64,000 nt of DNA. Source: Vibrio sp. MEBiC08052 (lineage in GTDB: Bacteria > Pseudomonadota > Gammaproteobacteria > Enterobacterales > Vibrionaceae). Both the position numbers and the translations under genes were made by a program. The notes beneath the pieces were generated by a model, which had not been told where the DNA came from, ran no database searches, and saw only the letters and a list, made by a program, of their open reading frames with translations. Shown piece after piece: positions 46,790-55,663 of the stretch (position 1 is the first letter of the stretch; every line of letters starts with the position of its first letter). Location: the NCBI RefSeq assembly GCF_001506075.1, contig NZ_KQ947475.1, positions 2,031,527 to 2,095,526 on the forward strand, in the 5' to 3' direction.

Positions 46790-48379
46790 TTATATGATGT
46801 TTCTGACCGAATGGCGATGAATAAAAGCTTTAATCTCCTCAATCGGCATCGGTCTGGCGTAATACCATCCCTGCCCGATCACCGCGATATCTCGTTTACG
46901 CAGATAATCAACCTGTTCGGGGGTTTCAATCCCCTCCAACACAATCGTGACATCCTCAAAACCTTCCAGCAGATCTAACATCATGTTAACGGTTCGTCCA
47001 GCAATCGTGTCAGTCCCTAACGCACTGGTAAACATCCGGTCAATTTTAATCTCATCCGTATAAATATCACTGAGCCACGACAAATTCGAATATCCTGTCC
47101 CGAAATCATCAAGCGATACTCGGAAATGACGCAGTCGGAGCGAATCACACACAGAAACAACATCCTGACAACCAAAGGATGAGCGCTCGGTAATTTCAAA
47201 CATGACCTGATTCACATTGACTGAATACTTGTTCACGATTTCAGTCACGCGTTCAATGAAAGGCTCGGTCAGGTACTCATCCACAGCCAAGTTGATGCTC
47301 AAGGTGTATTCCGGATACTTTTGTAACACTCGCGCCATATCTTGAATCGACTGCTCGACAACAAACAGTGTCAGTTGGCGAATCTGCTTCGTCTGTTCCG
47401 CCAAAGGAATAAAGACCTCTGGACTGATATTCCCCAACAGTGGATCATGCCAGCGACATAACACTTCAAACCCTTGGATCCGTTCATCTTTGAGCACAAA
47501 TTTAGGTTGATATACCAATGAAAGTTGCCGATGTGCAATTGCCCTACGCAATCGACTCTTCAACTGTTTATCCCGGGAGGCGGGCATTCCCCATGCTTTA
47601 TAGCTGAGCAAAATAAACAGGATAACGACCACAAAAGAACTCAGGGTCGGACCATTCAAAGCATGATAGAGAAAAGGATGATTATCTCTGACCAATACGC
47701 AGAGCGACGGTTTATTGCTGCACTTTTTTTCAACCAGCAAACGGGACAAATGCCCGTCCGGCTGAATTTCCGGTAACGTCGTATCTCCCAACCGTTCAAA
47801 AACATGCTTCAGGCTAGCGCTGCGGATTTCAACCGTGTAATTGGTCGAGATTTCAAAGCCCTCAAAGGCTCGGGGAGCTGTCATTGCAATGACATTATCG
47901 CGAAAAGTCAGATCAATCGGAAGATGAGTCGGTGAGGGTTCAAACTGGTAACGTTTCACAAAAGAATAGCCATTCGACATATATTGTGCTTCAGGCAGCC
48001 GGAGTGGCCTATCTAATTTTTTGAGCGTCAGGCATTGAATCAGGCCACCGTCAATCCGGCCAATATCGGCAATGAAATGGTTGATATGCAGAATATCCTG
48101 CATTAAATGTTCATCTTCCAGACTACATGGAACCGTATCACTGTCAGCCAGCAACTGTATCGCCTGCCTTAATTGTATTGCAATTTGGCTTGCATGACTG
48201 AGAGCAAGATAAGCCACACTTTTCATTTCTTCGCGATGAAATGTCGTCATCATTATCTGCGCAAAAATGCCAAGAAAGAGGATCGTAAGAAAAATCAATT
48301 GCACCGGTTGCCTCAAAGCTGAGGCATATGATCTGATTTTGCTTGTTTTATGCAGCTTGTCGGATGGATGTTCTGCCAT
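46790..48379 (-). CDS. Membrane c-di-GMP phosphodiesterase, CSS-motif periplasmic domain + EAL
   Basis: 529 aa. Two membrane helices (about 25-45 and 240-258) bracket a periplasmic domain of the CSS type, but the motif reads PCSLED rather than CSS; a second Cys lies in GGLIQC. The cytoplasmic EAL domain reads EVL (FEVLCRW), with the metal and catalytic residues present: SINLAVDEY, FEITERS, LDDFGTGYS, EIKIDRMF, LEGIETPEQ and GQGWYYARPM. Activity is therefore likely, controlled by periplasmic disulfide state as in E. coli PdeC. The start at 48379 follows AGGA; the longer frame from 48421 lacks support. Confidence 0.87.
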   Translation of the reverse strand: MAEHPSDKLHKTSKIRSYASALRQPVQLIFLTILFLGIFAQIMMTTFHREEMKSVAYLALSHASQIAIQLRQAIQLLADSDTVPCSLEDEHLMQDILHINHFIADIGRIDGGLIQCLTLKKLDRPLRLPEAQYMSNGYSFVKRYQFEPSPTHLPIDLTFRDNVIAMTAPRAFEGFEISTNYTVEIRSASLKHVFERLGDTTLPEIQPDGHLSRLLVEKKCSNKPSLCVLVRDNHPFLYHALNGPTLSSFVVVILFILLSYKAWGMPASRDKQLKSRLRRAIAHRQLSLVYQPKFVLKDERIQGFEVLCRWHDPLLGNISPEVFIPLAEQTKQIRQLTLFVVEQSIQDMARVLQKYPEYTLSINLAVDEYLTEPFIERVTEIVNKYSVNVNQVMFEITERSSFGCQDVVSVCDSLRLRHFRVSLDDFGTGYSNLSWLSDIYTDEIKIDRMFTSALGTDTIAGRTVNMMLDLLEGFEDVTIVLEGIETPEQVDYLRKRDIAVIGQGWYYARPMPIEEIKAFIHRHSVRNII

Positions 48380-48756
48380 ATAAAATCCTAGTTTGCGACT
48401 TCCGTACTTAGGTAATACCAACCGAGTAACCCCCGACTCAATGCAATCATCATACTGATTATTTCCGTACTTAATGACAGTTTAGTTCACGAAATTCAAT
48501 ACAACCTATACCGGATCATCATGAGATGACTGGAAATTATTTTACAACTCTATACCAATAATGTTCATTATTTGAATCATATGCACGAAATCACTGAGTG
48601 ATCTCTCAGTTTCTCTACTTTTAACATTATCTCTTTTCATCAGAGGACGCTCACATCATTAACGATAGAATCGGACCTCCTCGATTGCTGGATTGGGTGT
48701 TCATCCGTAATGAAACGATCCACACTCATTTCAGAAGCAATCATTTACAAACACCA

Positions 48757-48866
48757 ATTGACATATGTCAATAAGGTCATTTATAGTCACTATCGTTCAC
48801 AAAAAATTACATCAATTCGCTTGTATCTATTACCAGAATTAGACAAACACAATGACATATATCAAT
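48757..48866. promoter_or_regulatory. Two matching palindromes upstream of the dehydrogenase gene
   Basis: ATTGACATATGTCAAT (48757-48772) is a perfect 16-base palindrome; AATGACATATATCAAT (48851-48866) matches it at 14 of 16 positions. Their centres are 94 bases apart, close to nine helical turns, and the second lies 24 bases before the start codon at 48891. This looks like a two-site operator for a dimeric repressor or activator. The rest of 48380-48756 shows nothing else I can name. Confidence 0.5.
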
Positions 48867-48890
48867 TATCTTATAGCGTAAGGAGCATTC

Positions 48891-49772
48891 ATGAATATTA
48901 CCAATGTTGCATTTATCGGTTTAGGCGTAATGGGATACCCGATGGCTGGTTATCTTGCCAAGGCCGGCTATCAAACTCACGTCTATAACCGAACGCACAC
49001 CAAAGCGGAAGCTTGGGAACAACACTATTCAGGTAAAGCTTATCCTACCCCGAAGCTTGCTGCTGAAGGCTGCGAAGCCATTTTTCTCTGTGTCGGGAAC
49101 GACCAGGATGTCCGCAGCGTCATGTATGGTGATGACGGGATTATTGCCGGAGCGAAACCGGGTGCAATTATCGTCGATCACACCACCACCTCTGCTGAAC
49201 TTGCGCTTGAGCTGGCTCAGGCGTGCCGGGAAAAAGGTATCTCATTTATTGATGCTCCCGTATCCGGAGGACAAGCCGGAGCTGAAAATGGCACGCTCAC
49301 AATCATGTGTGGTGGTGAAGCTGACATCTTCAGCCAAATTCAACCCGTCATGGTCAACTACGCCAAACAGGCTGAGCTACTCGGTATTCACGGACAGGGC
49401 CAACGCTGTAAAATGGTCAACCAGATTTGTATTGCCGGTGTACTGCAGGGATTAAGTGAAGCATTGCAACTGGCACAAGCCGCTGATCTGGATATTGAAC
49501 AAGTGATCAATGTAATCAAACACGGTGCTGCCGGTTCTTGGCAGATGGAGAACCGAGCCGTGACAATGTCACAAAATAAATTTGATTTCGGTTTTGCTAT
49601 CGACTGGATGAGAAAGGATTTAGGTTTCTGTCTTAATGAAGCGGCTCGTCACCAGATTGAGCTCCCGATGACAAAAAAGGTGGATGCAATGTACGCTAAA
49701 CTTCAGGATCGAGGCTTGGGGCGGATGGATACTTCGGTATTAATCAAAGCCTACGATAAAACATCAATATAA
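48891..49772 (+). CDS. NAD(P)-dependent beta-hydroxyacid dehydrogenase (GarR/HIBADH family)
   Basis: 293-aa two-domain dehydrogenase. The Rossmann motif VAFIGLGVMGYPMAGYLAKAGY is at the N-terminus (residues 6-27). DAPVSGGQAGAENGTL is the substrate-binding signature, and the catalytic Lys is in RCKMVNQICIAG. FGFAIDWMRKDLGFCLNEA is in the all-helical domain. The family includes 3-hydroxyisobutyrate, tartronate-semialdehyde and succinic-semialdehyde reductases; the substrate cannot be fixed from sequence. It has a strong AAGGAG site, stands alone and sits behind two matching palindromes. Confidence 0.88.
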   Translation: MNITNVAFIGLGVMGYPMAGYLAKAGYQTHVYNRTHTKAEAWEQHYSGKAYPTPKLAAEGCEAIFLCVGNDQDVRSVMYGDDGIIAGAKPGAIIVDHTTTSAELALELAQACREKGISFIDAPVSGGQAGAENGTLTIMCGGEADIFSQIQPVMVNYAKQAELLGIHGQGQRCKMVNQICIAGVLQGLSEALQLAQAADLDIEQVINVIKHGAAGSWQMENRAVTMSQNKFDFGFAIDWMRKDLGFCLNEAARHQIELPMTKKVDAMYAKLQDRGLGRMDTSVLIKAYDKTSI

Positions 49773-49800
49773 ATTTTGTTCATCGACATGGTTGATGCTC

Positions 49801-49848
49801 CATACAATGTTCAGACCGAAGCAACATTGCTTCGGTCTAAATTGTATG
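49801..49848. terminator. Long bipartite hairpin after the dehydrogenase gene
   Basis: A 12-base-pair perfect inner stem (AGACCGAAGCAA / TTGCTTCGGTCT, loop CA) is enclosed by an outer stem CATACAAT / ATTGTATG. It lies 29-76 bases past the stop. It probably ends transcription, but no U-run follows, so it could also be a cruciform or a processing structure. Confidence 0.55.
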
Positions 49849-50751
49849 ATGATAAGCTAATTGCCGTTTCAATGCATACGGAGACAGTTTCTTGATTAAA
49901 TCATCCAGATTAATCATTTAAATCCTCACCGATAATTGATTAGAAATTACTACTTTAAACTGAATACCAGCCTGTAATTTTCAATCACATAAAACATGAT
50001 ACACCTTCCATTTTTATATTTTATTAAGGTTTTGAAATAATATTTCATTTTTAAAACAAAATTTATCAATGCCATTATTAAATAAGATAAAACTATAACA
50101 TTAAAAATATCATGAAATATTTCACGAAGAGCTCAAAACAATGACACATTTCAAAAAAACCACAACAACATCATCGGCACCGATGAGAGACAACAGAAAG
50201 AATTAATTATCAAAATCAAATTAAATCATATAATTACATACATAATACAATTAAAAACAAACTAACCCTCGAATATCATCAGTTATCCTACTGATTCAGC
50301 TCATCCTCACCATAACGTATGACGTTTTATTTATTACTTGATAAAAATCAATAATTATTTATTTACCCACCAAACCAATCCACCCTACGATACAATAATT
50401 TATGATGATAGGCATATAAGTTATTCGCTTATTTTTTTCGATAAAAATAACAGTTCAATAATTAATTCGATGAATAACACATTCAAATTTTGACAGGCCG
50501 TTATTCTGTCACTAATGGTTAATGTGTTTGATGAGATTATTTGACTTTAGTTTATCTTCAGTTTTTTACTGACGAATTTGTAGTTCTGCCAAACGGTCAC
50601 CAATTCAAGCAAATAAATCATCTCAAATTTTTATCTCAACTTATGGACTCAGGGTTGAGTCAGGGGGTGGATGAACATTCATTTATGGATAGCAACAGAT
50701 CATATTCAGCAATAAAAATAAATATTTAAGAATAATTGAAAGGAGTAACAA
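49849..50751. other. AT-rich leader region upstream of the cellulase gene
   Basis: About 900 bases, very AT-rich between 49980 and 50480, with no credible gene. A 62-codon frame at 50541-50729 has no ribosome site or recognisable content. It presumably contains the cellulase promoter and a long leader. I looked for riboswitch-like conserved blocks, including c-di-GMP aptamers, and found none I could support. Confidence 0.4.
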
Positions 50752-52584
50752 ATGAGAAAACAGCAAGTTTTCAAAAACATCAGTTGTAAGAAACAGACCC
50801 TCAGTATTGGTATCAGTCTGGCTTTGGCTGCTTTATCCGGTTCTGCGTACGCAGGATGTACCTATGAAGTTCAGAGTGACTGGGGTTCAGGTTTCGTTGC
50901 TAACGTGACTGTCAAAAATGATACTTCCAGCGCTGTATCAGCATGGAATGTGGGCTGGGAGTATACCAAAGGTGCCAAAATCACCAATATATGGAACGCT
51001 GCACTGTCCGGTAGTAACCCATATACCGCAAGTAGTACAGCTTCAAACGGTAATTTACAGCCCGGCTCCAGCACCACATTCGGCTTTCAAGGCACCGGTA
51101 CATCAGAGGTTCCAACCCTAACCGGTTCACTATGTGGTGATCCCGGTGACCCTGGTGATCCCGGTGACCCCGGTGACCCTAGTGACCCCGGTGACGGCAA
51201 CCAAGTTGTCTTCCGGGTCAATGAAAATGGTCATATCACCAAAGATGATGTCGTCAAACCGGTTCGTTGTGGCTCATGGTTTGGTCTGGAAGGTCGTCAC
51301 GAACAGGCAAATGACGCTACCAACCCTAGCGGCGCACCGATGGAACTCTATATGGGTAACACATTCTGGGCGAACAACAGCCAAGGTACAGGCCGGACAA
51401 TCCAACAAACCATGGATGAAATCAAAGCGAAAGGTATCAACCTGATTCGTCTGCCTATCGCACCGCAAACACTGGATCCGGATGACCCGCAAGGTCAACC
51501 TCGCGTCTTTAAAAACCACCAATCTGTACGTGCAACCAATGCGCGTCAGGCACTGGAAGACTTCATCAAACTGGCTGACAAAAACGGGCTCGATATCCTG
51601 CTCGATATTCACTCATGCTCGAATTATCTAGGCTGGCGTGCGGGACGTTTAGACGCAACACCACCTTATGCTGATGCAAACCGTGATAACTACCCCTACA
51701 AACGTGAAAACTACTCCTGTGGTACCGATGTCGGTCCTGGCGTTACCGTTCAAGAATACAACGAACAGAAATGGCTGGAAGACCTCCGTCAACTGGCACG
51801 TTTCGCGGATGAGCTGAAAGTGAACAACATCCTCGGGATCGATATCTTCAACGAACCATGGGATTACACTTGGACAGATTGGAAAACGCTGGCTGAGCAT
51901 GCATACGAGGCCATCAACGAAGAAAACAAAAATGTGTTGATCTGGGTTGAAGGGATCAGTGGTGGTACATCAGCTGGCACACAAAGTCCTCATGGTGATG
52001 AAGCAACTAATCCAAACTGGGGTGAAAACTTCTTCTCAATGGCAACTGACCCACTGAATATTCCAAAAGACCGTTTAGTGCTGTCACCACATACCTATGG
52101 TCCTTCTGTATCTGTACAGAAACAGTTTATGGACCCTGCTCAACCAGAATGTGCCGGCTTGTCTGAAGACGAAGCGGCTAAAGCAAAATGTAACATTGTG
52201 ATTAACCCTGAACTGCTCAGAGAAGGCTGGGAAGAACACTTTGGTTATCTCAAAGATAAAGGCTATGCAATTGTGATCGGTGAATTCGGTGGTCACTATG
52301 ACTGGCCGGAATCTGGTGCAGTCCGTATTCAAGATATGTGGGGTTACCTCCCTCGTTCTGATTATGATAAAAAATGGCAAAATGCACTTGTTGACTACAT
52401 GTCAGACAAGAACATTGAAGGTTGCTACTGGAGCATCAACCCAGAATCAGACGACACCGGTGGTTTGTACAGTCACGCCTATGATGCACGGACCAACACA
52501 TCTGGCTGGGGTGAATGGACTGGCTTCGAAACTGAGAAATGGGACATGTTACAACGGTTGTGGGATTCAAATACCGTCAAGTAA
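50752..52584 (+). CDS. Secreted GH5 endoglucanase with N-terminal CBM2
   Basis: 610-aa secreted enzyme that hydrolyses internal beta-1,4 links in cellulose. The signal peptide ends SGSAYA/GC (residue 34). CBM2 spans residues 35-128, closed by the Cys 36-Cys 128 pair and bearing surface Trp residues (SAWNVGWEY). A Gly-Asp-Pro linker (129-150) leads to the GH5 catalytic barrel (about 151-610). The acid/base Glu is in DIFNEPWDYTW and the nucleophile Glu in VIGEFGGHYDW. Export to the medium is probably by type II secretion. It is 40 bases upstream of the GH43 gene and likely co-transcribed. Confidence 0.92.
   Translation: MRKQQVFKNISCKKQTLSIGISLALAALSGSAYAGCTYEVQSDWGSGFVANVTVKNDTSSAVSAWNVGWEYTKGAKITNIWNAALSGSNPYTASSTASNGNLQPGSSTTFGFQGTGTSEVPTLTGSLCGDPGDPGDPGDPGDPSDPGDGNQVVFRVNENGHITKDDVVKPVRCGSWFGLEGRHEQANDATNPSGAPMELYMGNTFWANNSQGTGRTIQQTMDEIKAKGINLIRLPIAPQTLDPDDPQGQPRVFKNHQSVRATNARQALEDFIKLADKNGLDILLDIHSCSNYLGWRAGRLDATPPYADANRDNYPYKRENYSCGTDVGPGVTVQEYNEQKWLEDLRQLARFADELKVNNILGIDIFNEPWDYTWTDWKTLAEHAYEAINEENKNVLIWVEGISGGTSAGTQSPHGDEATNPNWGENFFSMATDPLNIPKDRLVLSPHTYGPSVSVQKQFMDPAQPECAGLSEDEAAKAKCNIVINPELLREGWEEHFGYLKDKGYAIVIGEFGGHYDWPESGAVRIQDMWGYLPRSDYDKKWQNALVDYMSDKNIEGCYWSINPESDDTGGLYSHAYDARTNTSGWGEWTGFETEKWDMLQRLWDSNTVK
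51136..51189 (+). repeat. Tandem 9-base repeat coding the Gly-Asp-Pro linker
   Basis: Six consecutive nine-base units of the form GGTGAYCCY (one begins AGT, giving Ser) encode the flexible GDP linker between CBM2 and the GH5 domain. Unit gain or loss keeps the frame, so linker length can vary between strains. Confidence 0.85.
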
Positions 52585-52624
52585 CAGTTGATATTTGACC
52601 TCTCATTATAGTGAAGGAGTTCTG

Positions 52625-54028
52625 ATGAGAACGCTCTACATTATATTTCTTGCGGGCATCACGCTCGCAGGAACTGTACAAGCAAGCGTCAGAAATGGTG
52701 TGTATACCATTCAGTCAAAGGTCAGTGGTAAATTCGTCGAAGTCGCAAATGCTGACAAAAGTAATGGTGCCAACATTAGTCAATGGCCGGATAACGGCCA
52801 TAACACACAACGCTGGCTCGTTACCAAGCGCGATGACGGTTACTACTCCATCATTAATCTTAACAGTGCCAAAGCAATGGAAGTATATGGCGCTGGTAAG
52901 GCGAATGGCGATAATGTTTCACAATGGCAGTATGAGGGTGGTGATACCCAAAAGTGGGACATTCGGGATCTGAATAACAACTATCATGTACTGGTGAATA
53001 AAAACAGCGGTAAAGCGCTGGATTTATGGGACTGGGACACATCTGACGGTGCCAATATTGATCAGTGGGAGGTCAATAATCTTGATGTACAACAGTTTCG
53101 CTTGAGTTTAGTTCAGGCCTCTGGTGGCAAGCCGGTGGATACCTCATCCACCAATGGCAGAACCAACCATTGGCCACTGAGCGGTAACTTAGGAACACAC
53201 GATCCGACGATTGCCTATGAAAACGGGACTTGGTGGGAATTTCAAACCGGCAAAGGAATCTATGGCAAAGTCAGTGATAACGGCTTGGACTGGAATCCAC
53301 GACCATCCGTTTTTCCGAATGGCTTACGTTGGTGGTACACCTATGTACCCGGTTTGAAAAACGATGATGTATGGGCTCCGGATGTGAAACATTATAATGG
53401 TCGAGTCTGGCTCTATTATGCGGTTTCAACGTTTGGTTCTCGTGTGTCGGCAATTGGTTTGGCTTCAGCCTCAAGTTTAGCGACCGGTGACTGGCAAGAT
53501 CACGGAATGGTGATTCATACCACCGCTGCCAATAACTACAATGCCATTGATCCTGACTTAGTGATTGATAAAGACGGTGACCCATGGCTAACGTTTGGTT
53601 CTTTTGGCTCGGGTATCAAGCTGATCCGCCTCAATCCAATCACCATGAAACCGATTGGCGATCTGTCGAGTCTGGCAAGTCGTTCCGGTGGAATTGAAGC
53701 ACCCAGTATTGTTTATCGTCGCGGTTACTATTATCTGTTTGTATCCACAGGCCGCTGTTGTCGTGGCGTCGACAGCACCTACCAGATCCGTTATGGCCGG
53801 GCTACCGATATTACCGGACCGTATCTGGATAAGAGTGGTAAAGACATGATGAAAGGCGGCGGGACTTTACTCGATGGCGGCAGCAATCGATGGATTGGCC
53901 CCGGAGGTCAGGATATTGCCAACACCGATGTGATTGTCCGTCATGCCTATGATGCGACTGATGGCGGTAATGCTAAACTGCTGATTAGCACACTCAACTG
54001 GGATAGCAACGGCTGGCCAAGATATTAA
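52625..54028 (+). CDS. Secreted ricin-type lectin + GH43 arabinan endo-1,5-alpha-L-arabinosidase
   Basis: 467 aa. The signal peptide is MRTLYIIFLAGITLAGTVQA. A beta-trefoil ricin-type carbohydrate module follows (about 22-155) with three repeats ending NTQRW, DTQKW and DVQQF (QxW pattern). The GH43 five-bladed propeller (about 165-467) has catalytic Asp in GTHDPTIAYENG, the pKa-modulating Asp in NAIDPDLVID and the acid Glu in GGIEAPSIVYRRGYYYLF. Likely cuts arabinan side chains of pectin. The start at 52625 follows AAGGAG; the frame from 52595 adds ten unlikely residues. It follows the cellulase gene. Confidence 0.9.
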   Translation: MRTLYIIFLAGITLAGTVQASVRNGVYTIQSKVSGKFVEVANADKSNGANISQWPDNGHNTQRWLVTKRDDGYYSIINLNSAKAMEVYGAGKANGDNVSQWQYEGGDTQKWDIRDLNNNYHVLVNKNSGKALDLWDWDTSDGANIDQWEVNNLDVQQFRLSLVQASGGKPVDTSSTNGRTNHWPLSGNLGTHDPTIAYENGTWWEFQTGKGIYGKVSDNGLDWNPRPSVFPNGLRWWYTYVPGLKNDDVWAPDVKHYNGRVWLYYAVSTFGSRVSAIGLASASSLATGDWQDHGMVIHTTAANNYNAIDPDLVIDKDGDPWLTFGSFGSGIKLIRLNPITMKPIGDLSSLASRSGGIEAPSIVYRRGYYYLFVSTGRCCRGVDSTYQIRYGRATDITGPYLDKSGKDMMKGGGTLLDGGSNRWIGPGGQDIANTDVIVRHAYDATDGGNAKLLISTLNWDSNGWPRY

Positions 54029-54052
54029 GTTAAGCCAGTGTGTTCACTCAAT

Positions 54053-54087
54053 ACGGGTCACTTGTTAAAGTGACCCGTTCATTTTTA
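54053..54087 (+). terminator. Intrinsic terminator after the GH5-GH43 operon
   Basis: Eleven-base-pair perfect stem (ACGGGTCACTT / AAGTGACCCGT, loop GTTA) followed by TTCATTTTTA, 25 bases past the GH43 stop. Confidence 0.85.
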
Positions 54088-54260
54088 ATTATTAAACTCA
54101 CTCTTGCTATCAGTCATTGCAAAATAAAAACACAATTGCATTTTGCAATAAAGATATGAGCATGACTGTATTGAATGCTGACTACTATTTAATCAAAATC
54201 AAATAAATCAATCAGTTAAAAATAATTTAAAAATTGGCACACATAGTGCAATAGTATTAG

Positions 54261-54364
54261 TGACCCTTATTAAGCCGAGGGTCACCTAGCCAACTGACGT
54301 TGTTAGTGAACCAAATTGTTCATATCGATAGCCAATCACACACTTTGTGATTGGCTTTTTTTAT
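54261..54364 (+). ncRNA. Possible small RNA with two hairpins and terminator
   Basis: A roughly 100-base stretch with no ORF. It starts with a stem GTGACCCT / AGGGTCAC (54260-54285) and ends in a strong 11-base-pair hairpin AGCCAATCACA / TGTGATTGGCT followed by eight T residues. A TTGGCA (54234) and TATTAG (54255) just upstream could form a weak promoter, though the 15-base spacing is short. The terminator cannot serve the GH43 gene, which already has its own. An sRNA is a reasonable reading, but it is unproven and I recognise no known family. Confidence 0.35.
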
Positions 54365-54375
54365 CTATGGGTGCC

Positions 54376-54564
54376 CTATCCATCATTCATGGCTTGCTGC
54401 AAATGTGCTAAAAGCCAGCTCAGTGCCGGATCCTGAGTCTGTCTTTTATGCCACAACAAACAAAGCTTAATGTCCTCGTAATCCATCGGCACATCACTTA
54501 CCGTCAGATTGTAATTCTGTTGCCAAATGACAGCGAGCCCGTGTGGCACTGTTGCTAAGAACGT
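54376..54564 (-). pseudogene. C-terminal remnant of a LysR-family regulator gene
   Basis: 62 codons ending in TAG read as the tail of a LysR effector-binding domain: FLATVPHGLAVIWQQNYNLT, then DVPMDYEDIKLCLLWHKR and PALSWLLAHLQQAM. A TAA stop lies in frame directly upstream (54565-54567) and there is no start codon, so this is a truncated gene. LysE-type exporters are usually paired with a divergent LysR regulator, and the remnant sits exactly there, before the lysE-like gene. The rest of the regulator, including its DNA-binding domain, is gone. Confidence 0.7.
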
Positions 54565-54701
54565 TTAAAGCCCTTTCTTTCACATGGAGCGATCTATCCA
54601 ATCTATCCCCTCAAATCAAACAATAATGGTCAATACTTCACCACTCCGATATGATAATCCGATTGTTTTCAAAACATGCCGGCTCAGCACAAGGATTGTT
54701 T

Positions 54702-55316
54702 ATGCCAATTGAATTTCTTCTGACTTCACTGATTGTTGTTCTGCTCCCCGGTACCGGTGTGTTATATACCGTATCGATTGGCCTGACTCGCGGTGCCAAA
54801 GCCAGCCTCTATGCGGCGCTCGGCTGTACTGCCGGTATTATTCCGCATCTGGTTGCAAGCGTTTTCGGGCTGGCGGCCATTTTACATACCAGCGCAGTCC
54901 TGTTTCAGCTGTTGAAATATGTCGGCGTGATTTATCTGGCTTATCTGGCTTGGGGGATGTGGAAAGACGCCGGAGCACTGACACTTCAGAATGAGAACAC
55001 ATCTCAAACGGGTTATCTTGCTATTGCGTCCAAAGCCGTGCTGATTAACTTACTCAACCCGAAACTGTCGATCTTTTTTCTTGCTTTCTTACCTCAATTT
55101 GTCCCTGCACAACAGACGGCTCCGATACTGAACATGTTGCTCCTGAGTCTGGTGTTCATGCTGATGACCTTCATCGTGTTTGTTATCTACGGCATGCTGG
55201 CCAATAAAATTCGCTATGCCATCATCCAGTCACCCAAAATTGTCCGTCGGATCCAAAAAAGCTTCGCCGGACTGTTTGTATTAATGGGAATAAAACTGGC
55301 CACGATGGAACGTTAG
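54702..55316 (+). CDS. LysE/RhtB-family amino-acid exporter
   Basis: 204-aa inner-membrane protein with five or six helices: PIEFLLTSLIVVLLPGTGVLYTV at the N-terminus (the family's conserved Pro-Gly region), GLTRGAKASLYAALGCTAG, and LINLLNPKLSIFFLAFLPQF in the middle, a strong family signature. It exports amino acids or related compounds; the substrate is unknown. The start at 54702 follows AAGGA. It is next to a broken LysR gene, so it may have lost its regulator. Its stop overlaps the converging cupin gene by four bases. Confidence 0.9.
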   Translation: MPIEFLLTSLIVVLLPGTGVLYTVSIGLTRGAKASLYAALGCTAGIIPHLVASVFGLAAILHTSAVLFQLLKYVGVIYLAYLAWGMWKDAGALTLQNENTSQTGYLAIASKAVLINLLNPKLSIFFLAFLPQFVPAQQTAPILNMLLLSLVFMLMTFIVFVIYGMLANKIRYAIIQSPKIVRRIQKSFAGLFVLMGIKLATMER

Positions 55317-55663
55317 TTGTTCAGCGAGGCAGGTGACGTATCACAAATCGTCACGCCCTGAACCTCAGAAACGGTATGATAGAGTGACGCTTCGCGGGCA
55401 ATGACTTCATGTGCCTGCTCTTTTTTGATGTAAATATGATCGTTTGCAAACAGGTGACACCCGTTCACTTCAATGTGCCCAGAAATCACATAGATTTGCT
55501 CCCAGCCCGGGTGAAAATGTCGCGGAAGACAAGCGCCCTGTTCCAGTTGAAGTAATGCTATATTCGGGCCGGGTTCCGACTGGTGCAGCCACGCATAACA
55601 AATCCCCCGATAAGGTGTATCCTGCCACACTCGCTGTGCAGATAAAGAAACAGATTCTTTCAT
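55313..55663 (-). CDS. Cupin-domain protein
   Basis: 116-aa single cupin. The metal-binding motif 1 reads LPRHFHPGWEQIYVISGHIEV (His, His and Glu/Gln present), and motif 2 is weaker around ANDHIYIKKEQAHEV. Proteins of this size include ChrR-type anti-sigma sensors and small metal-dependent enzymes or binding proteins; the sequence does not decide. It converges on the lysE-like gene with four bases overlap. Confidence 0.75.
   Translation of the reverse strand: MKESVSLSAQRVWQDTPYRGICYAWLHQSEPGPNIALLQLEQGACLPRHFHPGWEQIYVISGHIEVNGCHLFANDHIYIKKEQAHEVIAREASLYHTVSEVQGVTICDTSPASLNN

Noticed and set aside
50541-50729. 62-codon frame upstream of the cellulase gene
   Set aside because: No Shine-Dalgarno and no family resemblance; it lies in the probable leader.
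51136-51189. Regularly repeated GGTGAYCCY units as a CRISPR or minisatellite element
   Set aside because: In frame and coding for a Gly-Asp-Pro linker; there are no spacers.
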